64,000 nt of DNA, taken from contig CAUJNA010003779.1 in NCBI GenBank assembly GCA_963377175.1, positions 76,001 through 140,000 on the forward strand. The letters are read 5' to 3'. Position 1 is the stretch's first letter. Every line of letters begins with the position of its first letter. The position numbers and the translations under genes are program-made. Source of the DNA: Effrenium voratum (Eukaryota; Sar; Dinophyceae; Suessiales; Symbiodiniaceae). Of the stretch, positions 40,440 to 53,300 are shown piece by piece. The notes beneath the pieces were generated by a model that searched no databases, had not been told where the DNA came from, and saw only the letters and a list, made by a program, of their open reading frames with translations.

Positions 40440-40819
40440 TGTGATTCGGGCACGAGCCTGTGCCCAGGCAATGGGTAAGTTGGGGTAAACAAGCCACAAA
40501 AGAAAGGTTCCCCAAAAGCAAACCAATCCCCGGTCCCAAAGATCAGGGTTTCCCACACACCAGAGAACAACAACCAAAAGGGAAAAACCAAAACAAGTAA
40601 ACAAGTACCCGCAACCTTGATCGACGATGAACCGCACGGGCGGACCCCACCAATCTGCCCCGGGCCGATGTCTCTTTCTCCACCGACACGAAGGTGATCG
40701 ACGCGGGGACCCGGCGACGCTCATCCGAGGCGCGACGGACCCGCAAACTTGAGCCAAACATCACAGGTCAGTCACTACCGCGACATCGCTGTTGATGAAA
40801 TGAATCATGGCTAATCACA
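40440..40819 (-). repeat. 5' LTR (380 bp)
   Basis: TG...CA ends with inverted TGTGATT/AATCACA. It should carry the promoter and polyadenylation functions, though no motif is certain. TTTGGCTCAAG at 40,748-40,758 (sense nt 62-72) equals the 3' end of the spliced leader. Confidence 0.95.
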
Positions 40820-40824
40820 TTTAT
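40820..40824. other. Target-site duplication, right copy (TTTAT)
   Basis: Matches 17,117-17,121 exactly. Confidence 0.85.
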
Positions 40825-43239
40825 TAACAAAAAAGAGACAAAACCCCCATGTGAATTCATGCCTTGACATGTGTGAAAGTGCCGACATAGTTTCGCGGCC
40901 TCATGAATTGAGACCATGGCTATCCATGGCCTTAGCATGGCAACAGTCAACTCAACTCACTGATCTGATGGTTCCGGAAATGAGGCAGAGCCTGAAACCA
41001 ATTGCAGCAAGTGCCATGAAAAAAAAGAGCGTGGAAAACTCAGTGGCGACATGCATGCTTGAGGCCCGATCTTGCAACGTCTTGATAGGACACGCTCTCC
41101 ACCTTCAATACTGCCATCCTAAACCCTAAGCAAACTCTCTTGCTGTCATGTCCAACAAACACCCACAAACAACCAAAAAGGAACCTTGGGCCGAAGGTCA
41201 ATCTTTGCTGCCAAAAGTGACATGCACACACAGAGACTCAATTCCTGAGCTGATGACAATTGTTTGATAGCGAGTGACCTCCAAGCAGTCTAGAATTTCC
41301 TGGCAAAAGCAGTCAAATGAAGCAAGCCCGCCAATAGCAAGTCAGCTGCACGCAAGGATGCAAGTCCTGGTTGCAAGGCCCTGCATAGCCCGACTTGGCC
41401 ACCAGCTCACGGATGGCAACTTCTCGAGTCATTCCTTAGCTGCGCTTGCCCAAAATCACTCGTGCCCTGGCCCATGGCTGCAATGAAACTGCTCCGAATG
41501 GTGACATGATCCGGAAAAGCTCCCGGAGATATGTTTCGCAAATCCAGAGTTCCCAATCTCTGACCGCAGATCCCTGACCCCGGATTCATCTGGAATTCCG
41601 AATCACGAATTGCGAACTGCAGATCGAATCCTACTCCCGAATCCAAGGCGGAGCGATCGAGTTCGAGTTTGAGTTCCTCGGGGCTCATCATGCTGCGCCT
41701 CTCTCAAAACGTTTCTCTGCATAACTCCTGTGTGATGACGTCAAGCATGATACCAGAAGCCAATATGCGAGAACCACTCAAGTGCTGCCGTAAGCAGAGC
41801 GCCGTGTTGCTTGGCGACTTCCGGCAGGTAGGTGGCAGAGAAGCGCCTGGCAGAGATCCCGGCGAAGAGATGGAGAGGATGGAATGGACATGCAGCGTGC
41901 TGCCGAATTCTCAAGCCTTGCTGCAAAACTGGAGGCCGCCGCTTGCTTAGGGCAAACTACTGAAGAAACTTGTCCCCAGAAGCCGGTGCCACCGTTCCTC
42001 TTGCCCGGGCCTGCCCTGCGCAGAGAAGTTGAGCAGCACACCATGCCTCGCGAAAGCAATCCTTTTGGACCTGCTCTGACTTAGCGGTCGGTCGGTTCAG
42101 TCTGACACACGCCCCATTCCATGTGCGGTGGACTCTTTTCAGGGGTTTTTCCTTTCGGGGCGAACGTGGGGGAAATGGTCGCATTCTCAGCCGCGAGCAC
42201 GCCGACTTGCCAGTCGAAGGCATGTGCACAAGGCTCAAAGTTGTGTAGGATGGAAATCCGGCAGGTCAGGGAAGGCACCTTCCGCCAATGATTTATGCCG
42301 AGACGCTCAGCACGATAGTGAACATGATGCGTCGAAACTCTGTGCCAAAAACTTGCTTCGGACGACAGGCAACAATATGCGTTCGCTGAAACATCAGCAA
42401 ACTGGCCTCGTCCAACTTCACGGGAGGAAACCGCCTGTCCTCCAACATATCAAAAGCAACCGGCTGCGCAATTTTCCCATTGGCATGGTCCTTCGTAGAG
42501 CTCCGGATAGCGTACTCGGAGAGGCCGTTGTCAAAGTGGATAGGCTGGCAGTTGTCAGCACTAGCAACACCTTCTCTCAATGACTCAAAACACGCTGCAG
42601 GCGCCAGGCACACTAGATGGCTCCGAATGTAGGGATTGCAAACACCTGCGTTTTTTTGTGTAAGGCGCTCTTGCTGTTTCTTGATTCGCCTTAACTGTTT
42701 GTTGCAGTTTGGGCTTGCGGTGGAATTCAGCATCCGGATGCATTTCGACATGTTCTCTGTTGATTATGTGACCCTTTGGTTGCTTCGCATTGCTATTGGT
42801 TTAATACATTTTTCTTGGGAAACAAGCTTGGGTTTGCACCCCGAAGGCGGAACCCTCACTGCGCCGGTCGCCTCCAAGCACCCAATGCAGCCGCGCAACT
42901 CAAGCTCAGAGTTGCTGACAACCTGAGCAAGGGCAGCCTGCAACACCTCCCGATGGTGTTCACAGGAACAAGAGTTAAAAGCAAACCATTTCGGGAAGTC
43001 TCTTGTTTGGCACGCAAAACGAACAACATTATTGCCGCTATTGCAGGCCAACCCTGCAACATGTGGCAGAGGGGAGACAAGAAACACTTTGCAGGCAAAA
43101 GGCGGTGGCCAAAGCAGGGGGCCAAAGAATGTTAATTGGTGAGGATGAGGGATCGCAAAAACTTATTACTAATCAGCGTCAAACAGCGGATAGAAGCCGC
43201 GAACCCGAATACAAAATAATTACCTAAAGCTACCGTTGT
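40825..43239. other. No gene recognised
   Basis: No conserved protein, RNA or repeat family identified. It is the intergenic space between the ychF 3' end and the element. Confidence 0.4.
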
Positions 43240-43980
43240 GTGTTTCTTGCCTATCCATTCGCCTGCCTGCCCACCTGTTGGCCGCCCTAACTACCCATCT
43301 GCCGGTTCATCCGTGCATCTATTTGTAAATCTAGTAGAGATATCTACCTATCTTTGTTTGTCTACGCCTGCACATCTACCCATACATCTATCCAACTACC
43401 TACCTGCCTGCCTCTCCAATCTACCCTGTTTAGACCTAGCCCTTATCTAGTCCAGCCAAAGCTAGCCGTCTTTACCCACCTATACCTATCTACGTGTCTA
43501 CCTACCTACCTACCTGCCTGCTATCTATCTATCAAGCAACCTAGAGCCTAAATCCTATTTTCTATCTGTTCTAATCTAAATGGGCTACTCAAACCTAATC
43601 TAGTATCTACATGTTCATCTATCTCTCTACCTATGTGTCCACCTACCCAGTTTTCTATAAACCTCTCTCTCTCTCGCTCGCATTTGCCAGTCCATGAGCC
43701 TAATCTCACCCATCTATCTCTGTCTCAAAACAGTTTGTCTACCTGTCCAAGGATCTATCTCGTCATCGGTCTATCTAGCCGACGGAACCTTATCTCATCT
43801 AATCGGTCTATCTAAATCTTGTCTAATCTGTTCTCCTGCAAATCTAATCCCATCTGTCCATCTATCTGTTTGTACTATCTAGTCTGCCTGTTTAACCTGA
43901 TCTCATCTAACGTTGTCTAATCTGAACTATCTGTCTATCTAGTTGAACTATCTACCTCTGCCTATCTCTCTGCCTTTTTC
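43240..43980. repeat. Degenerate CTAT/CTAC/CTGC tetranucleotide repeat
   Basis: Roughly 740 bp of CTATCTAC, CTACCTGC and ATCTAATC words with interruptions; an old microsatellite. Confidence 0.8.
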
Positions 43981-44480
43981 TGTCAACACTCCTGCGAGTC
44001 GCGCTCCAAAGAGCTGCGCCTGTCACGAACATCAACGCGCGACCCTACAAAGCATGGAGCCGGAAGCCACGCCCTGTCGCTGCCAAGCTCCAAAGTACTG
44101 CGAAAACCTGCACGCTCCGCAACAAAAAACTCATCTGCGCCCAAGCGCCAAGGCGCTACGCCCGCCACGAAATGCACGACACGCTCTAAATAAGCGCGCG
44201 CCTCTCCTAATTCGAACAAAAATATTCAAAGCGCTGCGCCTGTCGCGCAAAAGCCTGCCACGAGCTCTACATCCACCAAAGTGCTGCGCCTGCCACGACA
44301 CGCGTTCAAAACTACCACGAGACTGCGACGCCGGAATGCGTTCGATCGCTTTTGATAGATTCAAACCAAGCTCACGAAGATGCGCCGCTTGCGCGACAGA
44401 ACCAACAAAAATGACACTCAGGCAGCTTGATGCCTGGGACCTCCTCATTGGCGGGCGAGCTCCCCTCAAAAAGCGAGAGC
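43981..44480. repeat. Degenerate tandem repeat of CAAAG-CGCTGCGCCTGYCACG words
   Basis: CAAAG(A/C/T)GCTGCGCCTG(T/C)C(A/G)CG recurs five or more times with variable spacers. One plus frame runs through it, but no protein family matches. Confidence 0.55.
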
Positions 44481-47343
44481 CCGCAAGCTCCGTCGCCGCC
44501 TAGAATTCAAACAAAAGAGGCTACGAGCAAAGCACAGCAAAGGCCGCAAGGGTGGTTTCCTCGGTCGGGACATACGCGCAGCGCCGGGCCGATTCGCCAT
44601 GACTGGCAGTTGAAGTCAGCAGCGGGCAAACCGCCAAGATCCGCGCCCAAGCCACAGACCGCACGACAAGGGCAAGTGAAAGCTGCGAGACAAAAAGCAA
44701 CACTCGGAAACTCCTCACAAACAACATGTGGCCTGTGTCGAGAGAGGATCCGGAGTCTGGCGCAAGATCACGGGGCACATCACAAACCTGCGGACGCTGC
44801 TGCTGCAGCTGCGACAACCAAACAAAACCCTCCACCCCGGCGAACCCCACGAACCCGCGGTTTGCGACCCCGCGAACACTGCAAGCCTCGCCACCCCCGT
44901 GAACCCCAGCCCCGCGTGCCCCTGCGAGCCCCGCCGCCTGCGCCAACCCCGCGAACCCCGCGAAAGCCCATTGCAATCATGTCGCGTCACATCCTTCCGA
45001 ACGCGATGGCGGCGGCGCCGCCGCCCTCGCTGCCACTATTGCTGTCGCTCTGTCCGGAACAGTCCAACACTCGGGGGAGCCTCCACCCCCCTTAAGAAAA
45101 CAACAAGGACACCAATAAGTCAGAAAAGCCACCAAAAGCTGCAAAACCCACCGACGCTGCAAAAGCCCAAAAAAGCACCCACGCACAAAAAAGAAAGACG
45201 GAAAAAAGCAAAAAGAAAAAAAACTAAACCTGGAAAACATGGCCCTCCTACCCTAAACCCACCATAAACCCAACCAATCCACAACCCACCCCAAATCCAA
45301 CGGAAGTAAACCCTCCCAAACGAACCCCGGCCATGCCTGACAACTTTGGCTGATGCCTAATAAGTAGTTTTTGATACCGCTGTTTCCAGGCCTGTTACCG
45401 TGTTGCATCAAAATCGTGCCCAATAAGTTTGATGCCTAATAAGCTGTTGTTGATTTTCAGAAATAGGTTGTTCGGGTGGGTAGTGGACAGCTGTAAAACA
45501 GGTGGGGGGGTGGGGTGGAGGGGCAGCCCAATCCCCCCTCACAAGTGCAGAGCACAATCAGCTCTGGTCTCTCCCTCCCTTCCTGCCTGTGTTTTGATAC
45601 ATATCCCGGTTAATGGCCCGACATGAGGATTCCAAGGTCGCGACACCGCCTCGTGGCTTCAGCCATGTGACGAACAAAGGCGCCTCATGCACGTGGCACC
45701 GCACTGGAACATGCGCTGTTTGGGTTTGGATACTTGTTTGTGTTTCCAAACTTGTTTGTTTGGATACTCGCTTGGATTTGGATACTTCTTTGCTCACAAC
45801 AAGATCTTGAGCCTGGCCGACCCTTCCCTTCTGCGGTGGCCTTGAACCCATCCAGCGTGGGGCAGCGGGGCAGCGGCAGGCCTTAAACATCCAAGCAGTC
45901 TCGCGCAGATCCGGATTCAACAAATGCTGGCAGCCGGCAGAGAGCCGGACGCAAAATCACAAGAACGTTGGAAACAACACGGGAAGACTCCCCTTCATTC
46001 AGAGGTGAAAGCAGAAGTCACACCACCGCACCACCTGGTTCGCACCATTGCGCACGATGGCAGGACGTGACTCATTTGACTGGGGCCACTCCGCAATCGA
46101 GAATTGGAATGGCACAAGCAAAATCTTGCCCCCAACTCGCAGAACTTTCAGTGAGGTGTTCTTAGCGCAGTGCACTCCAAGTGTGCGCGAAGCACCTGAT
46201 ACAGCCGCATGCCGCAGCCCTGCTAAACTAACTGATCCTCGACGCTATCTTCTCTCTCTCCTGCCTTGAAACAAAAGCAGCAGAGCTGAGCAGCGCTCAG
46301 GCCTTGCAGAAAAACTCTATACTTGTCCCTTCCGAAGCATCAGTTACACCGAAGTTGCCTCTGGGCATTGGTAGGGGCTGCGTTGGCAGTCCTGATTCAA
46401 TCTTATAGCACCAATCGAAAAGGCTCATCCAATCATCATGCCACTCCTGGATGAGGCTCGTCAACTGCATTTTCGCCTGACATTGGAGGCGGATTTGCTT
46501 CATGAAATCTCTCTGTGCAGTCTTGATTGGAGCAAAACTTTCAGGGCAAAATGAGGCCTTCTGTCCAGTCTGCCTTGTCTTGGTACTCCTGGCGCCGGGT
46601 GAAACTCAAGCGCATCTGTAGTCTCATGGTGGAATGAGCAAAATAGCTCTGGCACATGGCTGTGGGTCAGAAATAGGCACCGATTTTGGGAGCCCTGGTA
46701 AATGGAACCAAAGACTAAAACCTGCGGTCCCTGGCCATGCTGAGGCTCAAACCGATGTCAAGTGTTTTGACAGCATTGCTGACATTGCAGCGCTTGGAAG
46801 ATTAGCTGAATTGGCATGTGCGCAGTTCCCCCCCCCCCACCGTGCCTTTTTGGAGAAGCTGATTGGATCAACCAAGAACAACATCTTATGCCAGGGTGCA
46901 ATACCAAGCACTTCATGTTTTTCCTGCTGCCTCGGTGCGTTTTTAGCCCACGATACCAACTAGAGGCACTCAAGGTGTGCATCTCGCAGATGGTGAGTGC
47001 CTTGTGCCGATCGTTGAAAAATGATCCCTGACTCACATGAAAAACCCGTGGTCAAATGGGTTTTTGGTCCATGGCCCATCACACCCCAGGCGCGTTGAAA
47101 TGCGCCAAGAGCCGGGATGCTGCAGGCGATGCTCGCGCATGCGATGCTCGCGCCCCAAAACCGAAGACACGGACTGCGACCGGGAGAGCCGCCATTTTCA
47201 GGTGAAGAGGTGCAAGCTGAATCCCGCTCAGCGGGAATGCTGTGGCCACTCTGAAAACCGAGAAAATTTCAGAAAATTGCCTGCGGCACAAATTCCTCAA
47301 AGCATAAGCATGCAGTTAGCTGATCGCAAAGCTGCCAACAAGC
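44481..47343. other. No gene recognised
   Basis: Includes a GC-rich part (44.7-45.1 kb) with repeated CCCGCGAACCC words, A-rich DNA at 45.1-45.3 kb, two direct copies of GATGCCTAATAAG (about 45,350 and 45,430) and a partial family B mini-element from 46,658 (GGCTGTGGGTCAGAAAT) without a clean right end. Confidence 0.4.
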
Positions 47344-50300
47344 TCAATTGAAGCGGAAGTGCATCACATCAGCTTCCTTCACCTGGATTGCCAGGCATGA
47401 AAATGCAATCCATGCAACCAAGTGTGTCCATTTGCTTGCCATGATTCCAGCATGTCCGATATCAATATTGTGCTGGTTTCCCCCGTAATCCCAGAAAGAA
47501 ACTTCGCACATCCGCAATGCCGCGTTGTTTGCCCACAGCTCGGGGCGCACCACGTAGTCCTTCCCTTCGATGCGGAGCTTGCCTTTCTCTTTCGCCGCCT
47601 TGCAAATCCGCACGGCACGGGTTGCTGTACTTCCCAGGAGGACAAGGCTTCCTTGCTGCCCAGGCTTAAGGCAGCAAAGTCCTGTCTTTCAACTAGTCAA
47701 GGATCGAATCAACTGATGGTCAGCCACGGGAAGGACTTTGCGACGCGAGCTGCTTACTTGTTTCGCATGAACAACGATGGAACGATTGAACTACGCTGAT
47801 TCCCGCCGATCGTTCTTGACTTTCGCCGGAAACCAAAGCCGATAGACTAGACCTGGCCTGATGATCCTACTGTGACTCGGCAGAAAGTGCATGTTTCGGC
47901 CCTTAGAAGCCGAATATAGCAAAGTGGCTACGGGTCAAAACCCCGTACCCCCAGTGAACATCCCAATCCCCACCAAAATAGAGTAAAATTGGTGGTGCAC
48001 CTACCCCAAAGTGGGATCCCATTGGTGTTGACCCACAGCTAAGTATAATTTGCCTACGGCTTCTCATACGCCCGCCTCTTCAGAACCGCAACCCACGAAG
48101 TCCTCGTAGCTGACCGTGGCGGCCTATGTCGAAGCAGGAAACATACAGCGGCTACAGCACATGCAAGGAGAAGGTGGGAAACGACTGAGGAAAGAATGGT
48201 GGCAACATCTGGCTAACAAACCTGGCACAGGCGAAAAGGATGAAGCCCCATGTGCAGTATTGAGAGTTGCCCCCACTAGTCCCGCCTTGATGAAGCCCTT
48301 CTCAAAATCGCTGTGGATCACACCAGCTGCCTACCAGGCATCATTGCACCTCTTGGATTGTTGTGATATTTGTGGCTGTGGGTCAAAAATTAGTACCCAA
48401 AATGCCTGGTAAGTAGAAACCCTGCGGTCCCCTGGTGGTTTAATTTTGCCCCATACTCATAGATTGAAAAACAAAGAAAAGAAAAACACTATGGCTCACT
48501 GACAGGTTTTTGGAGCGGCTGCTTGGATACATAGCATGCTGGAAAAATGCAAACCCACTTAGAGCACGGCAAAACATGCGAAACGAAAAACTTTCACCGG
48601 CCTGAGGTGCCTTCCAGCCCTCTTGAATCGTCCATGCTCGGGACTCCTCAGCTGCCGGAGCTCAATTTCCGAGTCTCAACATGCGCCCGTCCTTTGGCCC
48701 ACAAGTAAAGTACGTCCGCAATCCAAGCGTCCTGAGCTCACGCAGCACAGAGGTGCAGCGCACGCAAACCACACATCCCCGCCTGTATGTGGCCTGCACC
48801 AAATTTCCACAGCCACTCTCCTCCGATTCTTCATACGCCACATGTTTGGCGGAGCCTTTTGCGATCCATGACAAAGATGTCTCGCAAAATCTATCCTTCA
48901 CCCCTAAGCTCTCCAAGTAGTCTGCACGCTCATCCTCATCCAAACCTTTCAGCTCTGCCTCCGGCGAACAAGGCAGCATTCGGCAGCAATGTTCTACAAC
49001 CACCACCCTGACAAAATGATAGATATTAGATGCATATACTATATGTATATATGTGTATTTGCTACCCTCTTCTGGTAAACAGGTTTTCGCTTGTGTGCGG
49101 CTTTGGTCCAAACTGTGTCGCGGCGTGCCTGATGTTCCTGTTTGACAGAACAAGGCTTGCAAAGAATTGCAATGCAACCAAAGACTCCAAACACTTGCCC
49201 GGAAGCTGTCAAGGATTCAAATAGAATGTTAAAAAGAAAAGGAAAAGTCAAGTATAAACTATGCTGTGGACGAGATGTGTACTGAAGGAAATCATTTCGT
49301 ATACACAGGCCTTGCATCAAAAATTGAGTTGCATCCAAGTTTTATTGAATCTCTGTGTAAAAATGCATTTTATATAGACAGTGTCTCTCCAAGGGGTGAG
49401 TGGCTGTGCCCTTATCAAAGTGCATGTCTTCTTCAGGCAAGCATGCCTCCACCTGAGCAGAGACCAGCACCACCTGGTCGTTTGCCTCTTTGGCAAAGTC
49501 CTGCACTGCCTGCAAGCGGCATTTAGTTTTAGAACAGGAGCCACAAACAGCTGGGCACGGGTCAAAATTAAACCAACAGGAAACCGCAGGTTTTAGTCTT
49601 TGGTTCCATTTACCAGGGTTCCCAAAACGGGTACCTATTTTTGCCCCACAAACAGCTGCATCCTCGCCTTGACATAGTCGTTGCCCTCAGCCAAATCTTC
49701 CTCACCGAGAGATGACAAAGTGACTTACGCCAGGGAAGTGGAGACTCCTCCGCCACGTTGGCGGCGTAAAGTACCGGCTTCAAGGACAGCAGGGAGAGGT
49801 CCTGCACAGTTTTGACTTCATGCAAAATGCGATCAACAAAGGCACAACACCTCTAAGAAAAAAAAAAAGTAAGTAGGCGAACAAAAAAGCTCCATCGCCA
49901 CGGAACACGCAGTCGAAGAAGCCCTTCGCCGAGCCTTGATGGCGTCCAGTTCGGCTTCCGACATCTTGGCCGCTCGCGCCGGCTGGCCCGCCTGGCACGC
50001 ACCCTCGCTCGCGGAAGCGGGAGCGGATCCCAGGCGCTCGCGGTTTCCGCGGGTCCGAAGACTTGGCCTCCAGGACCTCCAGCACCTTCTGCAAAGCCTC
50101 GCTCGAGGTATGCAGGTTGGGGGGGTTAGGGCTGGGTGGATGGGATGGATGGGAGGATGGGTGGATGGGGGCTGGATTGGTTCTGGGAATTTGTACCTTG
50201 AGCGTAAACGGGAACCAATCTAAACCAACCAGACCACCAATCCAAACCAACTGGGGTGGTCAGCTGAGACAAGCAGTGGGCAAAAGACACATTGCATGCA

Positions 50301-53300
50301 GTGAATCCAACACGTCGCAGCCTGCTTCTCCTCTTTTGCTCCCTTCACCTGGCTAAAGGGGGAGATAAGGGAAGCTACAGCCTGGCCCTGCACAGTTGCT
50401 GGCAAAAAACATGCTAAGCAACCCGCCTGGCCAACTATCTCTCGATCCACTTTCTTCAACCGCTTTTCGCACTTAGACGCCATACATTGAGACATGGTTC
50501 AACAAGTCTTGACAGCAATTGCAAACACGTGCAGGAAATATGCCGGGTGCTGAGAACAACATACTTGACGTGCATCGCAAAGTGGTGTCGCAGGGTATGA
50601 ACACTCGCTCACTTTTGACAAGCTGCTTGCTCCGCATCAGCGAAGATCAACTCCAAATTGATAGTTTCAATATCCTCAGACACGGCATGAGCATACTGCC
50701 TCTCTCGTTTGTCCAGTTTGCTGGCTGGGTTTCATGGGCAAAGAGCCGAGTCAAGCAAACAAATCGGGGCACCTTTCGTAGCACAAGAGCTCACCCAATG
50801 CAAAACGCTGCCCTCAGTAGCAGGGATGGAGCACGGCAAAGCAAAGGCCGAGCCGCCCGAACCGGATCCACGGTGTCATCCACATGCGTGACCTGAGGCA
50901 AAAAGGACGGATGGCGCCCATTTGCCAAGCCAAAACGTGAAGATGATGTTTTGCCACCGACGCCTACATGAAAGCCAGGCCTGATCAAGCTACCAACAGC
51001 TTGTTGAATTGTTTGCAACATGCAGAATGAAGGCTGACCAACGCCCCTTTCTGTGCCCTTGGTTAAGGCTCCCGCGTTCTCGTCGTCGAAGCATCGGATG
51101 ACATGCACGATGGCATCTGCACAGCAGCTTCACGTGGCACAGAGCACCTCCCTTTGGAAATGAGTTCAATTATCCACATCAGCAAGGTTGAAATGCGTCT
51201 AATTCTCCCATCGATACCTCAAGGAAGCTTCTCACTCGCAAAAAGCCACCTTTAGAAGGCAATTGCTTCTGGCCTACATTTCGGATGTTGGCCAGGAACT
51301 GGTTGCCAAGACCCTCACCCTTTGAAGCACCCCTGGCCGAGTGCGACTGCAAGCAGCTCAGCAACACGGTTCGTGCACGCCACTTTTGCATGCTGCACAG
51401 CTCTGACATGAAAGGACTGATCCAAAGTGCACATTCCCGCCTCACAAGACCGGCAATATCTACGTACTCGATCATCTGAGTCGTCGTATTTGAAGGTTCG
51501 AGAGATTGGAGCTCATGATCAAAAAATGAAACCCTGGGGCAAGAACACTGACCGGAAGGTTTGTTCCAGAAGTATCGTGTAAGAAGGTTTGCCAACCCTA
51601 TGCTGAAGCTCCAATGGCCTCGTGGATGGTTTTTTCCGACTTTGCCAGGCTTGCGAGCTTCTCCAGCCGCTCGTCTGGAACCTGACGGCCGAATCGAAGG
51701 CCGAGCTGATGTCCGCTGCTTCAACGAATTTGCGCGAAGTCCTGCGGACGCGCGTCGGCACTGTGAGCCTTTTCCCAACACTTTCAGCTTCCCACATCCA
51801 GCGCGGCACGTGAGACATGGCTGGTGCAGGGTGCACTCAAGAAGGTGCATTCGCCCTTCTTTCGCCCGTTCCCAGGGCCTATCCTCTGGAAAGTCTGACT
51901 AACCTTGAGGCACAACTGGAAGGGCTGAATTCTAGGGGTTCTTGGGGATGGGCACCCAGGAATGCGTGCAGTGCTCTCTGGCAACGTGCTCGCAGCAACT
52001 GAATCTCTTGGAGACTGGTGCGCCGGCGCATGTCATGAAATTAGGCCCAAACTGGTAGCCTGCGTGCATGTCGAGTCGGAGCTTCCATGAAGTCAGCAGC
52101 AACGGAAATGTTGTCAAGCTGCGTGATATATGAAGCTCCTAATGGAGTGGCAACTCCTCAAGTTGCGCATTGCTCGCTGCCCAATGCTAAGGGTGTGCCT
52201 TTCAGGGGCGAACATGGCACGGAACCTTCCAAGCAGCATCATCTGCACGTCTGCGAATAGTTTGCTCGAGCCAAACAAAAATCCTCAAGGGCATGGCACA
52301 ATGCTGCTATTTGTTGAACCCGACTGGTGCGGTGTTCACGTATCAAACGCTCACGTTGTGCTCAGTCTAGGTGTTTGAAAAAGGGGACGCCATGTCGAGG
52401 GAATCTTGTTGGTGCCACACTGATGCTTGCCCGTCTCTGTTGTGATTCCAAAATCCCTGACCAAGCGAGCCCCAACAAACAATGTGGGAGTGCAGAGGCG
52501 GGCAAAGCCCTCAGAAGCTTCGCGACTGGGTCATCTGGCATTTGGCAGCTCTGGCTGTTTGATTGCCACTCATTGCCAAAAAAACAAAAAACTCCATTCA
52601 GCTCGGGACCCATTGGAGCTTCGTTCATGGTGGAGATTCATAAGTCACTTCCTTTAAAAAAATGCAGAGACCCCAGAAAGCGAAAAGCATGCCGACGGTT
52701 GCGGTCCACCTCCAACACCACCCTCCGAAACAGCACTTGGCCGCGCCGTCACTAGCACCTTTCCGCCCTGCCGTCAGTCTCGCAAAAATGCACCCGCTCC
52801 GGCACCCCCAAATAGCACCCCAGCATCCATCTCGCCAAAACGCTGCACCGTCACCAGCACATCAAACAGCACCCCAAACAGCACGCCCAAACAGCATCCC
52901 AAAACACCACCTGCAGCAGCACCCAAACTGCATGCCCCGCACTGTCACCTAGCACCCAGCCGTCAATCTCAACAGCACCTCAAACAGCGCCCCAAGCAGC
53001 ACCTTCACCAGCACCCCAAACTGCACGTCCCGCAGCACCAGCAATCTTGCAAATCACTTCCCCCTCTTGGTTAGAATTTAGAACTCCTATAGCTTTCAGC
53101 AATCTGAAAACAAAAAAACAAAAACAAGAAACGGCCCATTGGACATCTGAATCTCAAATCTCGCCGGCGCCTGCACTCGGTACTCTCTGATCTCGGCCTG
53201 GCCGAAGGTGGTTCGCCGCTTTCCACCTCAGATCCAGCCACGGGGGGAGCTGGGAGCTTCCGCTTGGCCACGTGGCCGGATGGGAACTCGGTTTGGGCTC

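Larger units (their letters stand above)
17122..40819 (-). mobile_element. Giant Copia-type LTR retrotransposon, 23.7 kb, structurally complete
   Basis: Two nearly identical LTRs (17122-17499 and 40440-40819) start TG and end CA on the sense strand, with a 7-bp terminal inverted repeat (TGTGATT/AATCACA), and are bounded by a 5-bp TTTAT duplication. Sense order is 5' LTR, PBS, gag-like frames, protease (DTG), integrase (HHCC, DDE), methyltransferase-like, dUTPase, reverse transcriptase (YVDDF), RNase H, about 8.8 kb of extra frames, polypurine tract, 3' LTR. Integrase before reverse transcriptase is the Copia (Pseudoviridae) order. The LTRs differ by about three substitutions and a 2-bp indel, so the insertion is young. 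Copia elements are usually 5-10 kb, so this one is two to four times larger. Reading frames are interrupted at about a dozen junctions; whether by recoding, decay or assembly error cannot be decided here. Confidence 0.93.

Noticed and set aside
17122..40819. Interpretation as a Gypsy/Ty3 element or an integrated virus
   Set aside because: Integrase precedes reverse transcriptase, RNase H ends with ADIFTKA, and the target duplication is 5 bp, all Copia-like; no envelope-like protein was recognised.
43981..45095. Plus-strand frames of 186 and 222 codons
   Set aside because: Fall in degenerate GC-rich repeats; no motif or splice support.
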